Origin: Lamellibrachia satsuma | Lineage: Eukaryota; Annelida; Polychaeta; Sabellida; Siboglinidae | DNA: 64,000 bases | Direction: 5' to 3' | Assembly: GCA_033239005.1 (NCBI GenBank) | Contig: BSQZ01000101.1 | Location: 1,435,001-1,499,000, forward strand | Part shown: positions 1 to 11,821 of the stretch, one piece after another | Position numbering within the stretch: position 1 is the first letter of the stretch | Layout: the number at the start of each line of letters is the position of its first letter | The notes under the pieces: generated by a model | What the model was told of the DNA's origin: nothing | Seen by the model: only the letters and a program-made list of their open reading frames with translations | Database searches by the model: none | Position numbers and translations under genes: made by a program

Positions 1-552
1 AGAACTATAAATGAGTGTATTTTAATTTCACACAGTAAAAAGGCAGTCTATATATTCTTTTTTCCATTTTAGACAATCAAATTTTCTCGAAACACTATGC
101 AAAATATATTTGTTACAGCTATGAAACCTTTTCAATTATGTTTGATCGATACTCATGTATTTAGTTAAAAAAAGGCATACTCTATGTTCTTTTTTCGATT
201 ATAAACAATAACATTTTATCGAAACAGTATATTAAATATTTTCGTAATAGCTAAAACATGTTATCAATTATGTTTTAATCTTAGTTGTCTTTTGGTCTTT
301 TGAGATCTTTACTACAGTAACTTTTGAAATTAGCTTCTAAATAAACTGCGTGTTCTCTTAATTTGTTTTTATATACGTGTTATTATTATCATTATAATTT
401 CAACTGGAGTATCCTGATATCCTTATTGTAATAAATATGTTAAGGCGCATTTACAACTGACATATTATAATATAGTTGACACGTACGTTCATGTATTTTT
501 ACTCTAAAATCATGTGTTTCCAATATATATTTATATAAGTAAGTAGACATAC

Positions 553-666
553 CTGTTCCACATTCGGTACCAACGTAACCAGGAACACAGGCGCAAGTGT
601 AGCCGTTAACTCCATCATTGCACGTGCTGCCATTTTGACATGGGTTGCTGGAACACTCGTTCACGT
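553..666 (-). CDS. EGF exon, copy 1
   Basis: Open 114-bp phase 1-1 exon, the most 3' complete copy of the gene in the window. It differs from the common repeat by Ser for the second Gly after CQN (QNGST). All six cysteines, the CSSNPC O-glucose site and the C-N-D-x4-Y-x-C-x-C hydroxylation site are present. Donor is GTATGTCT. Confidence 0.9.
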
Positions 667-1366
667 CTACAAAATATTATTAAGCCTTTGTAGTACAAAA
701 CTGTTTCTACATAATATCTCCCCACCACGAATATATTCCTTGTTCGATTAACACTACAATATTATACCTGACCATATGCACATATTGGAATTATGTAACA
801 ACACTTACGAATTTTAGAACTATATATGAGTTTTGTTAAGTTCACACAGCGAAAAGGCATTCTATCTGGGTTTTTTTCCATTTTAGACAATAACATTTTA
901 TCGAAACATTATGTAAAATATATTTGTAACAGCTATGAAACGTTTTCAATTATGTTTGATCGATAGTTATGTATTTAGTTAAAAAAAGGCATACTGTATG
1001 TTCTTTTTTCGATTATAAATAATAACATTTTATCGAAACAGTATATTAAATATTTTCGAAATAGCTAAAACATGTTATCAATTATGATTTAATCTTAGTT
1101 TTCTTTTGGTCTTTTGAGATCTTTGCTACAGTAACTTTTGAAATTACCTTCCAAATAAACTGCGTGTTCTCTTAATTTGTTTTTATATACGTGTTATTAT
1201 TATCATTACAATCTCAGCTGGAATGTCCTGATATCCTTATTGTAATAAATATGTTAAGGCGCATTTACAACTGACATATTATAATAAAGTTGACACGTAC
1301 GTTCATGTATTTTTAATCTAAAATCATGTGTTTCCAATATATATTTATATAAGTAAGTAGACATAC

Positions 1367-1480
1367 CTGTTCCACATTCGGTACCAACGTAACCAGGAAC
1401 ACAGGCGCAAGTGTAGCCGTTAACTCCATCATTGCACGTGCCGCCATTTTGACATGGGTTGCTGGAACACTCGTTCACGT
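1367..1480 (-). CDS. EGF exon, copy 2
   Basis: Matches the common repeat at the protein level: DVNEC start, [25 protein letters not shown] and GTEC end. Flanked by a consensus donor and a TGTAG acceptor. Confidence 0.9.
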
Positions 1481-2178
1481 CTACACAATATTATTAAGCC
1501 TTTGTAGTACAAAACTGATTCTAAATAATATCTCCCCACCACGAATATATTCCTTGTTCGATTAACACTACAATATTATACCTGACCATATGCACATATT
1601 GGAATTATGTAACAACACTTACGAATTTTAGAACTATATATGAGTTTTGTTAAGTTCACACAGCGAAAAGGCATTCTATCTGGGTATGTTTTTCCATTTT
1701 AGACAATAACATTTTCTCGAAACATTATGTAAAATATATTTGTAACAGCTATGAAACGTTTTCAATTATGTTTGATCGATACTCATGTATTTAGTTAAAA
1801 AAAGGCATACTGTATGTTCTTTTTTCGATTATAAACGATAACATTTTATCGAAACAGTATATTAAATATTTTCATAATAGCTAAAACATGTCATCAATTA
1901 TGTTTTAATCTTAGTTTTCTTTTGGTCTTTTGAGATCTTTACTACAGTAACTTTTGAAATCATCTACCAAATAAACTGCGTGTTCTCTTAATTTGTTTTC
2001 ACATACGTGTTATTATTATCAGTATAATCTCAGCTGGAATGTCCTGATATCCTTATTGTAATAAATATGTTAAGGCGCATTTACAACTGACATATTATAA
2101 TAAAGTTGACACGTACGTTCATGTATTTTTACTCTAAAATCGTGTTTCCAATATATATTTATAAGTAAGCAGACATAC

Positions 2179-2292
2179 CAGTTCCACATTCGGTACCAAC
2201 GTAACCAGGAACACAGCCGCAAGTATAGCCGTTAACTCCATCATTGCACGTGCCGCCATTTTGACATGGGTTGCTGGAACACTCGTTCACGT
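2179..2292 (-). CDS. EGF exon, copy 3
   Basis: Open copy with Gly for Ala between cysteines 4 and 5 (YTCGC). The exon end reads GGAACTG rather than GGAACAG, a silent change shared with several other copies. Confidence 0.9.
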
Positions 2293-2610
2293 CTACAAAA
2301 CATTATTAAGCCTTTGTAGTACAAAACTGTTTCTACATAATATATCGCCCCTCCACGAATATGTTCCTTGTTCGATTAACACTACAATAATAATACCTCA
2401 CCATTTGCACATATTGGAATGATGTAACAACACTTACGAATTTCAGAATAATATTTGAGTTTATTTTAATTTCACACAGCAAAAATGCTTTCTATCTGTT
2501 CTTTTTTCCATTTTAGACAATAACATTTTCTTGAAACACTATGCAAAATATATATTTAACAGCTATGAAATGTTTACAGTTATGTTTGATCGATAATCTT
2601 GTATTTAGTT

Positions 2611-2922
2611 GTATTCACAGACTGCGTGATAGCATGTAGGGCATTATGCTATTTGGTTTAAGGGTGTTCCATGACAATATGCCATTGTTTCTTTTATTTG
2701 TTCTAGGAATACTGCTACTGCTTTGTGGTGAAATGTGGGCTCTATTGAACCCGACGTCCAGGAGGCTCGCATGGGGCGTAGTCAGCCTGGCGTTGGGTTG
2801 TGGAGCCCACATTTCTTTGTTTTACATTTCTTTGAAAGTGGGCTTACCCTTAATCCCCACAATAAACGTCATTCATTTGGCCTTTTCATATCTCTATATC
2901 TGTGTTGTGTTGTTGATCGCAT
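2611..2922 (+). repeat. Hairpin-containing short interspersed element, array copy 1
   Basis: Sits between TATTTAGTT and the AAAAAGGCAT that are adjacent in units without it. It contains an 86-nt hairpin (2730-2815) whose 13-bp outer stem pairs GAAATGTGGGCTC with GAGCCCACATTTC, then a smaller GTGGG/CCCAC hairpin and an AATAAA. A hydrophobic 92-codon frame crosses it but is not kept open in every copy. Most likely a SINE- or MITE-like insertion made before some units were amplified. Confidence 0.75.
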
Positions 2923-3304
2923 AAAAAGGCATACTGTATGTTCTTTTTTCGATTATAAACAATAACGTTTTATCGAAACAGTATATTAAATATTTTCGTA
3001 ATAGCTAAAACATGTTTTCAATTATGTTTTAATCATAGTTGTCTTTTGGTCTTTTTACATCTTTACTACAGTAACTTTTGAAATTATCTACAACATAAAC
3101 TGCGTGTTCTCTTAATTTGTTTTCACATACGTGTTATTATTATCATTATAATCTCAGCTGGAATGTCCTGATATCCTTATTATAATAAATATGTTAAGCC
3201 GCATTTACAACTGACATATTATAATATAGTTGACACGTACGTATGTATTTTTAACCTAAAATGATGTGTTTCCAATATATATTTATATAAGTAAGTAGAC
3301 ATAC

Positions 3305-3418
3305 CTGTTCCACATTCGGTACCAACGTAACCAGGAACACAGGCGCAAGTGTAGCCGTTAACTCCATCATTGCACGTGCTGCCATTTTGACATGGGTTGC
3401 TAGAACACTCGTTCCCGT
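3305..3418 (-). CDS. EGF exon, copy 4
   Basis: Open copy with Gly for Val at the second residue (DGNEC) and the QNGST variant shared with copies 1 and 5. The calcium-site residues Asp, Asn and Glu are kept. Confidence 0.9.
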
Positions 3419-4120
3419 CTACAAAATATTATTAAGCCTTTGTAGTACAAAACTGTTTCTACATAATATCTCCCCACCACGAATATATTCCTTGTTCGAT
3501 TAACACTACAATATTATACCTGACCATATGCACATATTGGAATTATGTAACAACACTTACGAATTTTAGAACTATATACGAGTTTTGTTAAGTTCACACA
3601 GCGAAAGGGCATTCTATCTGGTTTTTTTTTTCCATTTTAGACAATAACATTTTATCGAAACATTATGTAAAATATATTTGTAACAGCTATGAAACGTTTT
3701 CAGTTATGTTTGATCGATACTCATGTATTTAGTTAAAAAAAGGCATACTGTATGTTCTTTTTTCGATTATAAACAATAACATTTTATCGAAACAGTATAT
3801 TAAATATTTTCGTAATAGCTAAAACATGTTATCAATTATGTTTTAATCTTTGTTTTCTTTTGGTCTTTTGAGATCTTTACTACAGTAACTTTTGAAATTA
3901 CCTTCCAAATAAACTGCGTGTTCTCTTAGTTTGTTTTTATATACGTGTTATTATTATCATTATAATCTCAGCTGGAATGTCCTGATATCCTTATTGTAAT
4001 AAATATGTTAAGGCGCATTTACAACTGACATATTATAATATAGTTGACACGTACGTTCATGTATTTTTAATCTAAAATCATGTGTTTCCAATATATATTT
4101 ATATAAGTAAGTAGACATAC

Positions 4121-4234
4121 CTGTTCCACATTCGGTACCAACGTAACCAGGAACACAGGCGCAAGTGTAGCCGTTAACTCCATCATTGCACGTGCTGCCA
4201 TTTTGACATGGGTTGCTGGAACACTCGTTCACGT
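4121..4234 (-). CDS. EGF exon, copy 5
   Basis: Open copy with the QNGST variant; otherwise the common repeat. Copies 1, 4 and 5 share this change, which marks them as a local subfamily. Confidence 0.9.
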
Positions 4235-4935
4235 CTACAAAATATTATTAAGCCTTTGTAGTACAAAACTGTTTCTACATAATATCTCCCCACCACGAAT
4301 ATATTCCTTGTTCGATTAACACTACAATATTATACCTGACCATATGCACATATTGGAATTATGTAACAACACTTACGAATTTTAGAACTATATACGAGTT
4401 TTGTTAAGTTCACACAGCGAAAAGGCATTTTATCTGGGTTTTTATCCATTTTAGACAATAACATTTTCTCGAAACATTATGTAAGATATATTTGTAACAG
4501 CTATGAAACGTTTTCAATTATGTTTGATCGATACTCATGTATTTAGTTTTAAAAAAGGCATACTGTATGTTCTTTTTTCGATTATAAACAATAACATTTT
4601 ATCGAAACAGTATATTAAATATTTCCGTAATAGCTAAAACATGTTATCAATTATGTTTTAATCTTAGTTGTCTTTTGGTCTTTTGAGATCTTTACTACAG
4701 TAACTTTTGAAATTACCTTCCAAATAAACTGCGTGTTCTCTTAATTTGTTTTCACATACGTGTTATTATTATCATTATAATCTCTGCTGGAATGTCCTGA
4801 TATCCTTATTGTAATAAATATGTTAAGGCGCATTTACAACTGACATATTATAATAAAGTTGACACGTTCGTTCATGTATTTTTACTTTAAAATCATGTGT
4901 TTCCAATATATATTTATATAAGTAAGTAGACATAC

Positions 4936-5049
4936 CAGTTCCACATTCGGTACCAACGTAACCAGGAACACAGGCGCAAGTGTAGCCGTTAACTCCATCA
5001 TTGCATGTGCCGCCATTTTGACATGGGTTGCTGGAACACTCGTTCACAT
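4936..5049 (-). CDS. EGF exon, copy 6
   Basis: Open copy identical in protein to the common repeat; differences are silent (GATGTG start and one GTGCC/CATGC change). Confidence 0.9.
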
Positions 5050-5751
5050 CTACAAAATATTACTAAGCCTTTGTAGTACAAAACTGTTTCTACATAATAT
5101 CGCCCCACCACGAATATGTTCCTTGTTCGATTAGCACTACAATATTATACCTGACCATTTGCACGTATTGGAATTATGTAACAACAGTTACGAATTTTAG
5201 AACTATATATGAGTTTAATTTAATTTCACACAGCAAAAAGGCATTTTATCTGTTCTTTTTTCCATTTTAGACAATAACATTTTCTCGAAACACTATGGAA
5301 AATATATTTGTAACAGCTATGAAACGTTTTCAATTATGTTTGATCGATACTCATGTAATTAGTTAAAAAAGGCATACTGTATGTTCTTTTTTCGATTATA
5401 AACAATAACATTTTATCGAAACAGTATATTAAATATTTTCGCTAAATAGCTAAAACATGTTATCAATTATGTTTTAATCATAGTTGTCTTTTGGTCTTTT
5501 GAGATCTTTACTACAGTAACTTTTAAAATTACCTTCCAAATAAACTGCGTGTTCTCTTAATTTGTTTTTATATACGTGTTATTATTATCATTATAATCTC
5601 AGTTGTAATGTCCTGATATCCTTATTGTAATAAATATGTTAAGGCGCATTTACAACTGACATATTATAATATGGTTGACACGTACGTTCATGTATTTTTA
5701 CTCTAAAAGTATGTGTTTCCAATATATATTTATATAAGTAAGTAGACATAC

Positions 5752-5865
5752 CTGTTCCACATTCGGTACCAACGTAACCAGGAACACAGGCGCAAGTGTA
5801 GCCGTTAACTCCATCATTGCACGTGCCGCCATTTTGACATGGGTTGCTGGAACACTCGTTCACGT
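5752..5865 (-). CDS. EGF exon, copy 7
   Basis: Common repeat. The DIRS/Ngaro-like element begins about 10 bp upstream of its acceptor in gene sense. The AG and a short pyrimidine run (TGTTTTATTTTGTAG) are kept, but the normal branch-point region is displaced by more than 4.6 kb of inserted DNA. Confidence 0.9.
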
Positions 5866-6143
5866 CTACAAAATAAAACAGTTGGGGCTCCCCCTGCTGT
5901 GGTTTGTGAGAGATATCAAGACGGTTCCGTTTACCGGAAGCAGATCCCTTTTTTATTATACTTTTAACCAGCCAATCACAGCGATTGGCAATAAGCACTG
6001 CCTCTGCCTTTTTGATCAAGAATCCAGAGCGACAAGACGTATTCAGAATAATTCCAGAAGATATCAATTGTTACTTGTTAATTTTTGTTTATACTTATTA
6101 TTGCCTGACTATTGTTCAGCGCGTCTGCGACACTGTAAAGGTA

Positions 6144-7020
6144 TGGATACTTCCCGTAATATCGGCATGCTTTTAGGACATTCCTTTGTGGCCGCCATGT
6201 TGTTACTGCGACCAACATAGCTCATCAGCTGTCGATCAGCGACAGAGTGGACGAGTTCCACTCGGTAGGCACCCGCGGTGCACGAGTACTTCAGGGACTA
6301 CAAGCACACGCACATGACGCACTAACCACAATTCGCCCCACTTTCACCATTGTCGACATCGGTACGAACGACATATCTAACGGCGCGCCCACTGTGACGG
6401 TGGCCGATGCAGTGGTGCAACTGGCACACGAAATCATCGACGTTTTCGGGGCACGACACGTGACTGTCTGTTCGGCCCTGCATCGTTCATCGCCGCTTGA
6501 TACAAACAATCGCCATATCAACAACCTCATCAACAACTACAACAACATCTTATGGAACTTTTGTGATGTAGAACCGCTCATTGATTACCACACACACCGA
6601 GGATTCTGGAACACGGACACATGCACGTGGTCACGTGACGGTCTCCACCCGAACACCAACGTCGGCCGCGCTAAATATAAGCGTTCCCTCAGAAAAGCCG
6701 TCAACAACGCCCTGCGTGTCATGCACAAACCTGAACGTTACAGCATTTTATCATTGCTTACTGAATGCACAGCCCATCGTCGTATTTTTATTTCCAGCTG
6801 GTGTTCGACCACTACTTCGTATATATACAATAACATGTTCAATTTACATCACTCGGCTAACATTACAAAAAAATTTTCTCTACATATTTCATTGAGTTTA
6901 CACATTGAACTATGTACACTCCCTGCAGTTGACAATCCGTATAAACACTTAATGCATACTTATATCAGCCTCACACAACTAATCCATGGAGACCATATGA
7001 TAGGTCATGTTTTTATATGA
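6144..7020 (+). pseudogene. SGNH-hydrolase (esterase-like) ORF of the DIRS/Ngaro-like element
   Basis: Block I reads LLGHSFV near 6172, with the nucleophile Ser in GHS. Block III reads DIGTNDIS near 6358. Block V reads SRDGLHPN near 6630, supplying Asp and His. Block I lies in a different frame from the rest, so a small indel near 6187-6195 breaks the ORF; the downstream frame is then open to 7020. No ATG opens that downstream frame at 6247. The order and spacing fit an SGNH/GDSL domain of about 170 residues. Its role in retroelements is not established. Confidence 0.75.
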
Positions 7021-7024
7021 GAAA

Positions 7025-7560
7025 CATGTTCATGTCGCGCTACCAGCCTAGTGCAACATTGGCTCATGCCGTCATTAGCTGCTGATGCATCATTCACTCT
7101 ACACCCATGTCGCGCTACCAGCCTAGTGCAATCTCGCTTTACGTTTCGTTATCTTCTAATAGTGTATCAAGTTCATGTCGCGCTACCAGCCTAGTGCAAT
7201 CTTGCTTTACATTTTTGTTATCTTCCAACTGTGTTCATACCATGTTCATGTCGCGCTACCAGCCTAGTGCAATCTTGCTTTACGTTTTTGTTATGTTCGA
7301 ACTGTGTTCATACCTAGTTCATGTCGCGCTACCGGCCTAGTGCAATGCTGCTTTACATTTTTTTATCTTCGAACTTCATACCAAGTTCATGTCGCGCTAC
7401 CAGCCTAGTGCAATCCTGCTTTACATTTTTGTTATCTTCGAACTGTGTTCATACCATGTTCATGTCGCGTAACCTGCCTAGTGTAATCTTGCTTTACATT
7501 TTTTTTATCTTCGAACTGTGTTCATACCATGTTCATGTCGCGCTACCTGCCTAGTGCATT
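7025..7560 (+). repeat. ~72-bp minisatellite inside the DIRS/Ngaro-like element
   Basis: Eight copies of a unit opening with CATGTCGCGCTACCAGCC, at 7031, 7107, 7174, 7247, 7321, 7389, 7461 and 7532, each followed by TAGTGCAAT and a T-rich tail. It lies between the hydrolase and Gag-like pieces. Open frames cross it only because the unit lacks stops in one frame. Confidence 0.9.
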
Positions 7561-7577
7561 TCATGCACCATGCCTTC

Positions 7578-7614
7578 ATTACCCACTTATGCAGCGTCAC
7601 ACTATATAACCTAC
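7578..7614 (+). repeat. 37-bp direct repeat, left copy
   Basis: Identical to 8004-8040. The pair brackets the Gag-like piece, and the RT coding sequence after the right copy begins only at the connection domain. The missing RT palm should lie at the right-hand junction, so a rearrangement between these repeats is a likely cause. Confidence 0.85.
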
Positions 7615-7615
7615 T

Positions 7616-8003
7616 GCCGTGCAACATCCATCGACCGACGACCCGTGCAAGAACGGCCGTCTCCAACACTGTTCAACAAACCACCACAGCACAAGAGACG
7701 TCCACCAGGCCACGAAGCCCTCGCGCTACTCCTGCTCGAGAGCTGTCCACCAGGGCGCGTCGCCGCCCCCGTCGTCTCGAACCAACGACGGACACACCTG
7801 TGGCTTCTACTGCAGCTGCCAGCAGTGTTTCGTCCGACAACAATCTGAGAGAACAGGTGCTCAGTTTACAGCAGACAGTAGAAGGACTTGCTGGCATCGA
7901 GCAGCAGCTAGCAACACAGGCGAACAATCGGGAATCTGCCTCCAATAACACAACTTTGACTGAATCAGAGGTCACCAACAGCCAAAGCGTCTTCCCGTCC
8001 CGT
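7616..8003 (+). pseudogene. Gag-like fragment of the DIRS/Ngaro-like element
   Basis: The frame that runs through 7518-8057 encodes an Arg/Pro/Ser/Thr-rich stretch (RARRRPRRLEP) followed by a Gln/Leu-rich probable coiled coil (LREQVLSLQQTVEGLAGIEQ). This resembles the basic plus coiled-coil layout of many retroelement Gag proteins, but no family signature is visible. It is cut at both ends by the 37-bp repeats. The call rests mainly on position upstream of RT. Confidence 0.4.
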
Positions 8004-8040
8004 ATTACCCACTTATGCAGCGTCACACTATATAACCTAC
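8004..8040 (+). repeat. 37-bp direct repeat, right copy
   Basis: Exact match to 7578-7614. It abuts the ATG at 8041 that opens the RT connection fragment. Confidence 0.85.
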
Positions 8041-8640
8041 ATGATCACTCTGCGTGAACTAAAGTCCATAATTGGCAAGCTACAGTTTGCTACCACCGTG
8101 GTTAAATCAGGACGACCCTTCTTGCGGCGATTATATGACTTGACATTACAAGCGACTAAGCCACATCACTACATACGCCTGACTAAATCTGTCAAACGTG
8201 ACCTTGACATTTGGTTCCATTTCCTTGAACATTACAACGGCAAAACTATGATCAGGAAGCTCTTAGGGACATACTCGCGTTCAATAAACATGTACACTGA
8301 TGCCTCAAAGTTTGCATTTGGAGGAACCTATGGTACATGTTGGATACAGGGTACATGGCCAACTAATTGGCAAACACAAGATACTACCATTCTAGAACGG
8401 TACCCAATTTTCCTCCTGGTCAAAATGTTCGAACACAAACTGGTGAATTCTAGCATAACATTTCATTGTGACAACTCGGCCATAGTAGACAACATAAACA
8501 AGCACACACAGTACAATCATGAATATACTAAGACCACTAGTACTGACCCTTCTGCTCCACAACATTACCTTCAAAGCTGAACACATTCCTGGAGTACAAA
8601 ATACCTTATGCGATGCTATATCTCGTCTGCAGGTCACCAC
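8041..8640 (+). pseudogene. RT connection and RNase H fragment (DIRS type)
   Basis: The opening LRELKSIIGKLQFATTVV and PFLRRLYDLT are typical of the end of DIRS/Ty3-type reverse transcriptase. RNase H follows, with MYTDASKFAFGG near 8290 (first catalytic Asp), a Glu-containing helix (ERYPIFLL) and CDNSAIVDNI near 8470 (second Asp). After a frameshift near 8525-8545 the terminal motif HIPGVQNTLCDAISR appears near 8582. The palm with the YxDD box is absent, so no polymerase could be made. Confidence 0.8.
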
Positions 8641-8700
8641 AATGATCCGACAACACTATGGCATGCGAACACAACCACATACTATACCGGACGATCTAAA

Positions 8701-9592
8701 AGCAGACAACTTCAATCTGCTGTAAATAAGTTAGTGGAAAATGCAGCCAGCCCAACAACGAACCGACAGTGTCAACAACAATGGACATCTTTTGTCGAAT
8801 TTCATCAAATAATACAGATACCGTTTAAGCTTCCATCCACTTCTGATACCGTTTCCATGTTTACAGCACATCTACAACAACAAGGCCCCAAAAGCTCTAC
8901 CATACAAACCTACCTATCTGCCATCTCAAACAGACACAAACTAGAAAATCTCTCAGACCCGACCGCAACATATCTCGTTACAAAGACGCTACAAGGCATC
9001 AAAAACAGTGAACCAAATGATACACAACGACGCCTACCCATCACCAAGACAATTCTGCAGCGTATTATATTGTCAATACCATTCTGCACATCTAACATCT
9101 ACACACAAACTATGTTGTGGGCACTGTTTCTCTTAACATACCATGCGTGTCTACGTGTTGGTGAAGCAGTACACTCAAACCAACAAGCACACACACTCAC
9201 CATTGACCACCTCACAGAAACACACAACAGCTATCAGATAACATTCACATCATACAAGCACAGCGGTACGGAAACTCCAATGTTTCTACTACAACAACAA
9301 GCTGACACAATGTACTGTCCTGTTCTTGCACTTCGACAATATCTCCTTGCAAGAGGACAGCAGCCAGGACCAATCTTTGTTGATGCCGCAAAAACCCCAA
9401 TCACCAGGGACAAGTTTGCTCACTACCTAAAACTTTGCTTACAATTGGCTGGGCTATAACCAAACAACTACGCCACACACTCCCTTCGCATTGGTCGTGC
9501 CACCCAATTAGCTATGGAAGGCATTTCAGAGACCATCATAAAAAACAACAGGCCGCTAGAAAAGTAATGCATATACAACATTAGGCCGTTAT
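8701..9592 (+). pseudogene. Tyrosine recombinase of the DIRS/Ngaro-like element
   Basis: The N-terminal SAM-like half (QQQWTSFVEFHQ, YLSAISNRH) is followed by the catalytic half. The first Arg is in HACLRVGE (codon 9154-9156). After a TAA at 9457-9459 the HxxR box reads HSLRIGR (9478-9489). A frame shift then gives GR*KSNAYTTLGRY, where the expected Trp codon is TAG and the catalytic Tyr codon is 9590-9592. The four recognisable catalytic positions (R, H, R, Y) survive in sequence, but two stops and one frameshift kill the ORF. Confidence 0.85.
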
Positions 9593-9675
9593 GCTTCACA
9601 CTACCATAATAAGGACAAGCCAATTGCATACATACCATGCCACAATAACCATTTATTCAAGGTCTTGGTCTGGAT

Positions 9676-10020
9676 GATGTCAGTGCCCGGTGGTCTTTCA
9701 GACTTTCGACTATCCAAACACAACCAATACACATACACCAATCAAGTCAACGACTCACATTTCCCTAGGTTAACTTTCATCAGATGTCAGTGCACGCTGG
9801 TCTTTGGATGTTCACCTGTTCATACACTTTATAGCCACGATTAAGCTATACACTTAACAACAAATTAGTCAAGTCTAGAAGATGTCAGTGCCTGCTGGTC
9901 TTTTACACTCATGACTGCGACAATCCACGCACACCAGTCAAATCACTGACTGCCACTGTTTTTTTCCCACTTAATACAACTTAATGAAGTCTACAAGATG
10001 TCAGTGCCTGTTGGTATTCC
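9676..10020 (+). repeat. Four spaced 3' repeats of the DIRS/Ngaro-like element
   Basis: GATGTCAGTGC followed by a GGT(C/A)TT-containing tail occurs at 9676, 9783, 9881 and 9997, spaced 98-116 bp. These could be part of a terminal repeat system, but no matching copy was seen at the 5' end. The rest of the 3' segment (10020-10532) is noncoding, with a short AGCAAACA(G/T) duplication near 10337-10370. Confidence 0.7.
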
Positions 10021-11220
10021 AGACTTCATTTTTCATCCTCATCCCATTACATGACTATACACTTTTACTACTACTGCACATGGTGACATTGCCTACTGCA
10101 CATACGGAATATCGTGGGGGGTGATTTTTTTGTGGGATGACAGCCTGTGCACATCAAGGCTTTGGCGTTTTCAATGACATCCCACCTATTGTTCTAGGAC
10201 ATATTAGTAATTTTAGGTATCTCCAATGTCACCTTATATGTTTACTATGTTGATACGTAATAATGTATAGACAGCTAGAATTGTGTCGCCATCTATACAT
10301 GTTTTATTTTTATAGAACATATGCTGGGACAGTTAGCAAACAGCATGCTGGGACAATAAGCAAACATTGAAGTGTTGCTAATTTTATGGAAAGTTTATGT
10401 TTCACTGTGTATACATGCATTAATAGTATATTGTACCACAATTGTTGCCAATTGACTTGTCGTGTATATACGTTACGTGAAAACTACTGTCATTAAATAC
10501 TTTTATCCCAGCTCTGCCGTCTTGTGTTTCACACAAAATATTATTAAGCCTTTGTAGTACAAAACTGTTTTTACATAATATCGCCCCACCACGAATATGT
10601 TCCTTTTTCGATTAACACTACAATATTATAACTGACCATTTGCACATATTGGAATTATGTAACAACATTTACGAATTTTAGAACTATATATCAGTTTATT
10701 TTAATTTCACGCAACAAAAAGGCATTCTATCTGTTCTTTTTTTCCATTTTAGACAATAACATTTTCTTGAAACACTATGCAAAATATATTTGTAACAGCT
10801 ATGAAACGTTTTCAATTATGTTTGATCGATACTCATGTATTTAGTTAAAAAAGGCTTACTGTATGTTCTTTTTTCGATTATAAACAACATTTCATCGAAA
10901 CAGTATATTAAATATTTTCGTAATAGCTAAAACATGTTTTCAATTATGTATTAATCTTAGTTATCTTTTGAGATCTTTACTACCGTAACTATTGAAATTA
11001 TCTTCTAAATAAACTGCATGTTCTCTTAATTTGTTTTCACATACGTGTTTTTATTATCATTATAATCTCAGCTGGAATGTCCTGATATCCTTATTGTAAT
11101 AAATGTGTTAAGGCGCATTTACAACTGACATATTATAATATAGTTGACACGTACGTTCATGTATTTTTACTCTAAAATCATGTGTTTCCAGTATATATTT
11201 ATATAAGTAAGTAGACATAC

Positions 11221-11230
11221 CTGTTCCGCA
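11221..11230 (-). pseudogene. EGF exon remnant, copy 8
   Basis: Only the last ten bases of an EGF exon (CTGTTCCGCA on the plus strand) and its donor remain. The text then jumps to the CTTGCACATATTGG that normally lies beyond the acceptor, so a deletion of about 200 bp removed the exon. Because exons are symmetric, the gene frame is not affected. Confidence 0.85.
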
Positions 11231-11821
11231 CTTGCACATATTGGAATTATGTAACAACACTTACGAATTTTAGAACTATATATGAGTTTATTTTAATTAC
11301 ACACAGCAAAAAGGCATTCTAGCTGTTCGTTTTTCCATTTTAGACAATAACATTATCTCGACACGCTATGCAAAATATATTTGTAACAGCTATGAAACGT
11401 TTTCAATTATGTTTGATCGATACTCATGTATTTAGTTAAAAAAAGGCATAATATATGTTGTTTTTTCAATTATAAACAATAACATTTTATCGAAAGAGCA
11501 TATTAAATATTTTCGTACTAGATAAAACATGTTAGCAATTATGTTTTAATCTTAGTTGTCTTTTGGTCTTTTGAGATCATTACTCTAGTAATTTTTGAAA
11601 TGACCTTCAAAATAAATTGCGTGTTCTCTTAATTTGTTTTCACATACGTGTTATTATTATCATTATAATCTCAGCTAGAATGTCCTGATATCTTTATTGT
11701 AATAAATATGTTAAGGCGCATTTACAACAGACGTTATAATGTAGTTGACACGTACGTTCATGTATTTTTATTCTAAAATCATGTGTTTCCAATATATATT
11801 TATATAAGTAAGTAGACATAC

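Larger units (their letters stand above)
5876..10532 (+). mobile_element. DIRS/Ngaro-like tyrosine-recombinase retroelement, defective
   Basis: Foreign block of about 4.66 kb that interrupts an array unit. Array text resumes at 10533 with ACAAAAT, the heptamer that also precedes the insertion (5868-5874). In order it holds an SGNH-hydrolase frame, a minisatellite, a short Gag-like piece, a reverse-transcriptase connection plus RNase H piece, a tyrosine recombinase and four spaced 3' repeats. RNase H joined to a tyrosine recombinase is the hallmark of the DIRS order, and SGNH hydrolases are known in some Ngaro-type members. No DDE integrase and no LTR pair is seen. The RT palm is missing and several frames are broken, so the copy is dead. 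The shared heptamer may be a recombination core or a short target duplication. Confidence 0.8.

Noticed and set aside
440..664. 74-residue minus-strand frames ending CGTG plus a Lys/Tyr-rich tail, repeated along the array
   Set aside because: They read through the GTATGT donor into the intron; the true coding part is the 114-bp exon.
2646..2924. Hydrophobic 88-96 residue plus-strand frame repeated in several array units as a small membrane protein
   Set aside because: It follows the hairpin element, is broken by a stop in the copy at 35090 and truncated in others, and its sequence is explained by the inverted repeat.
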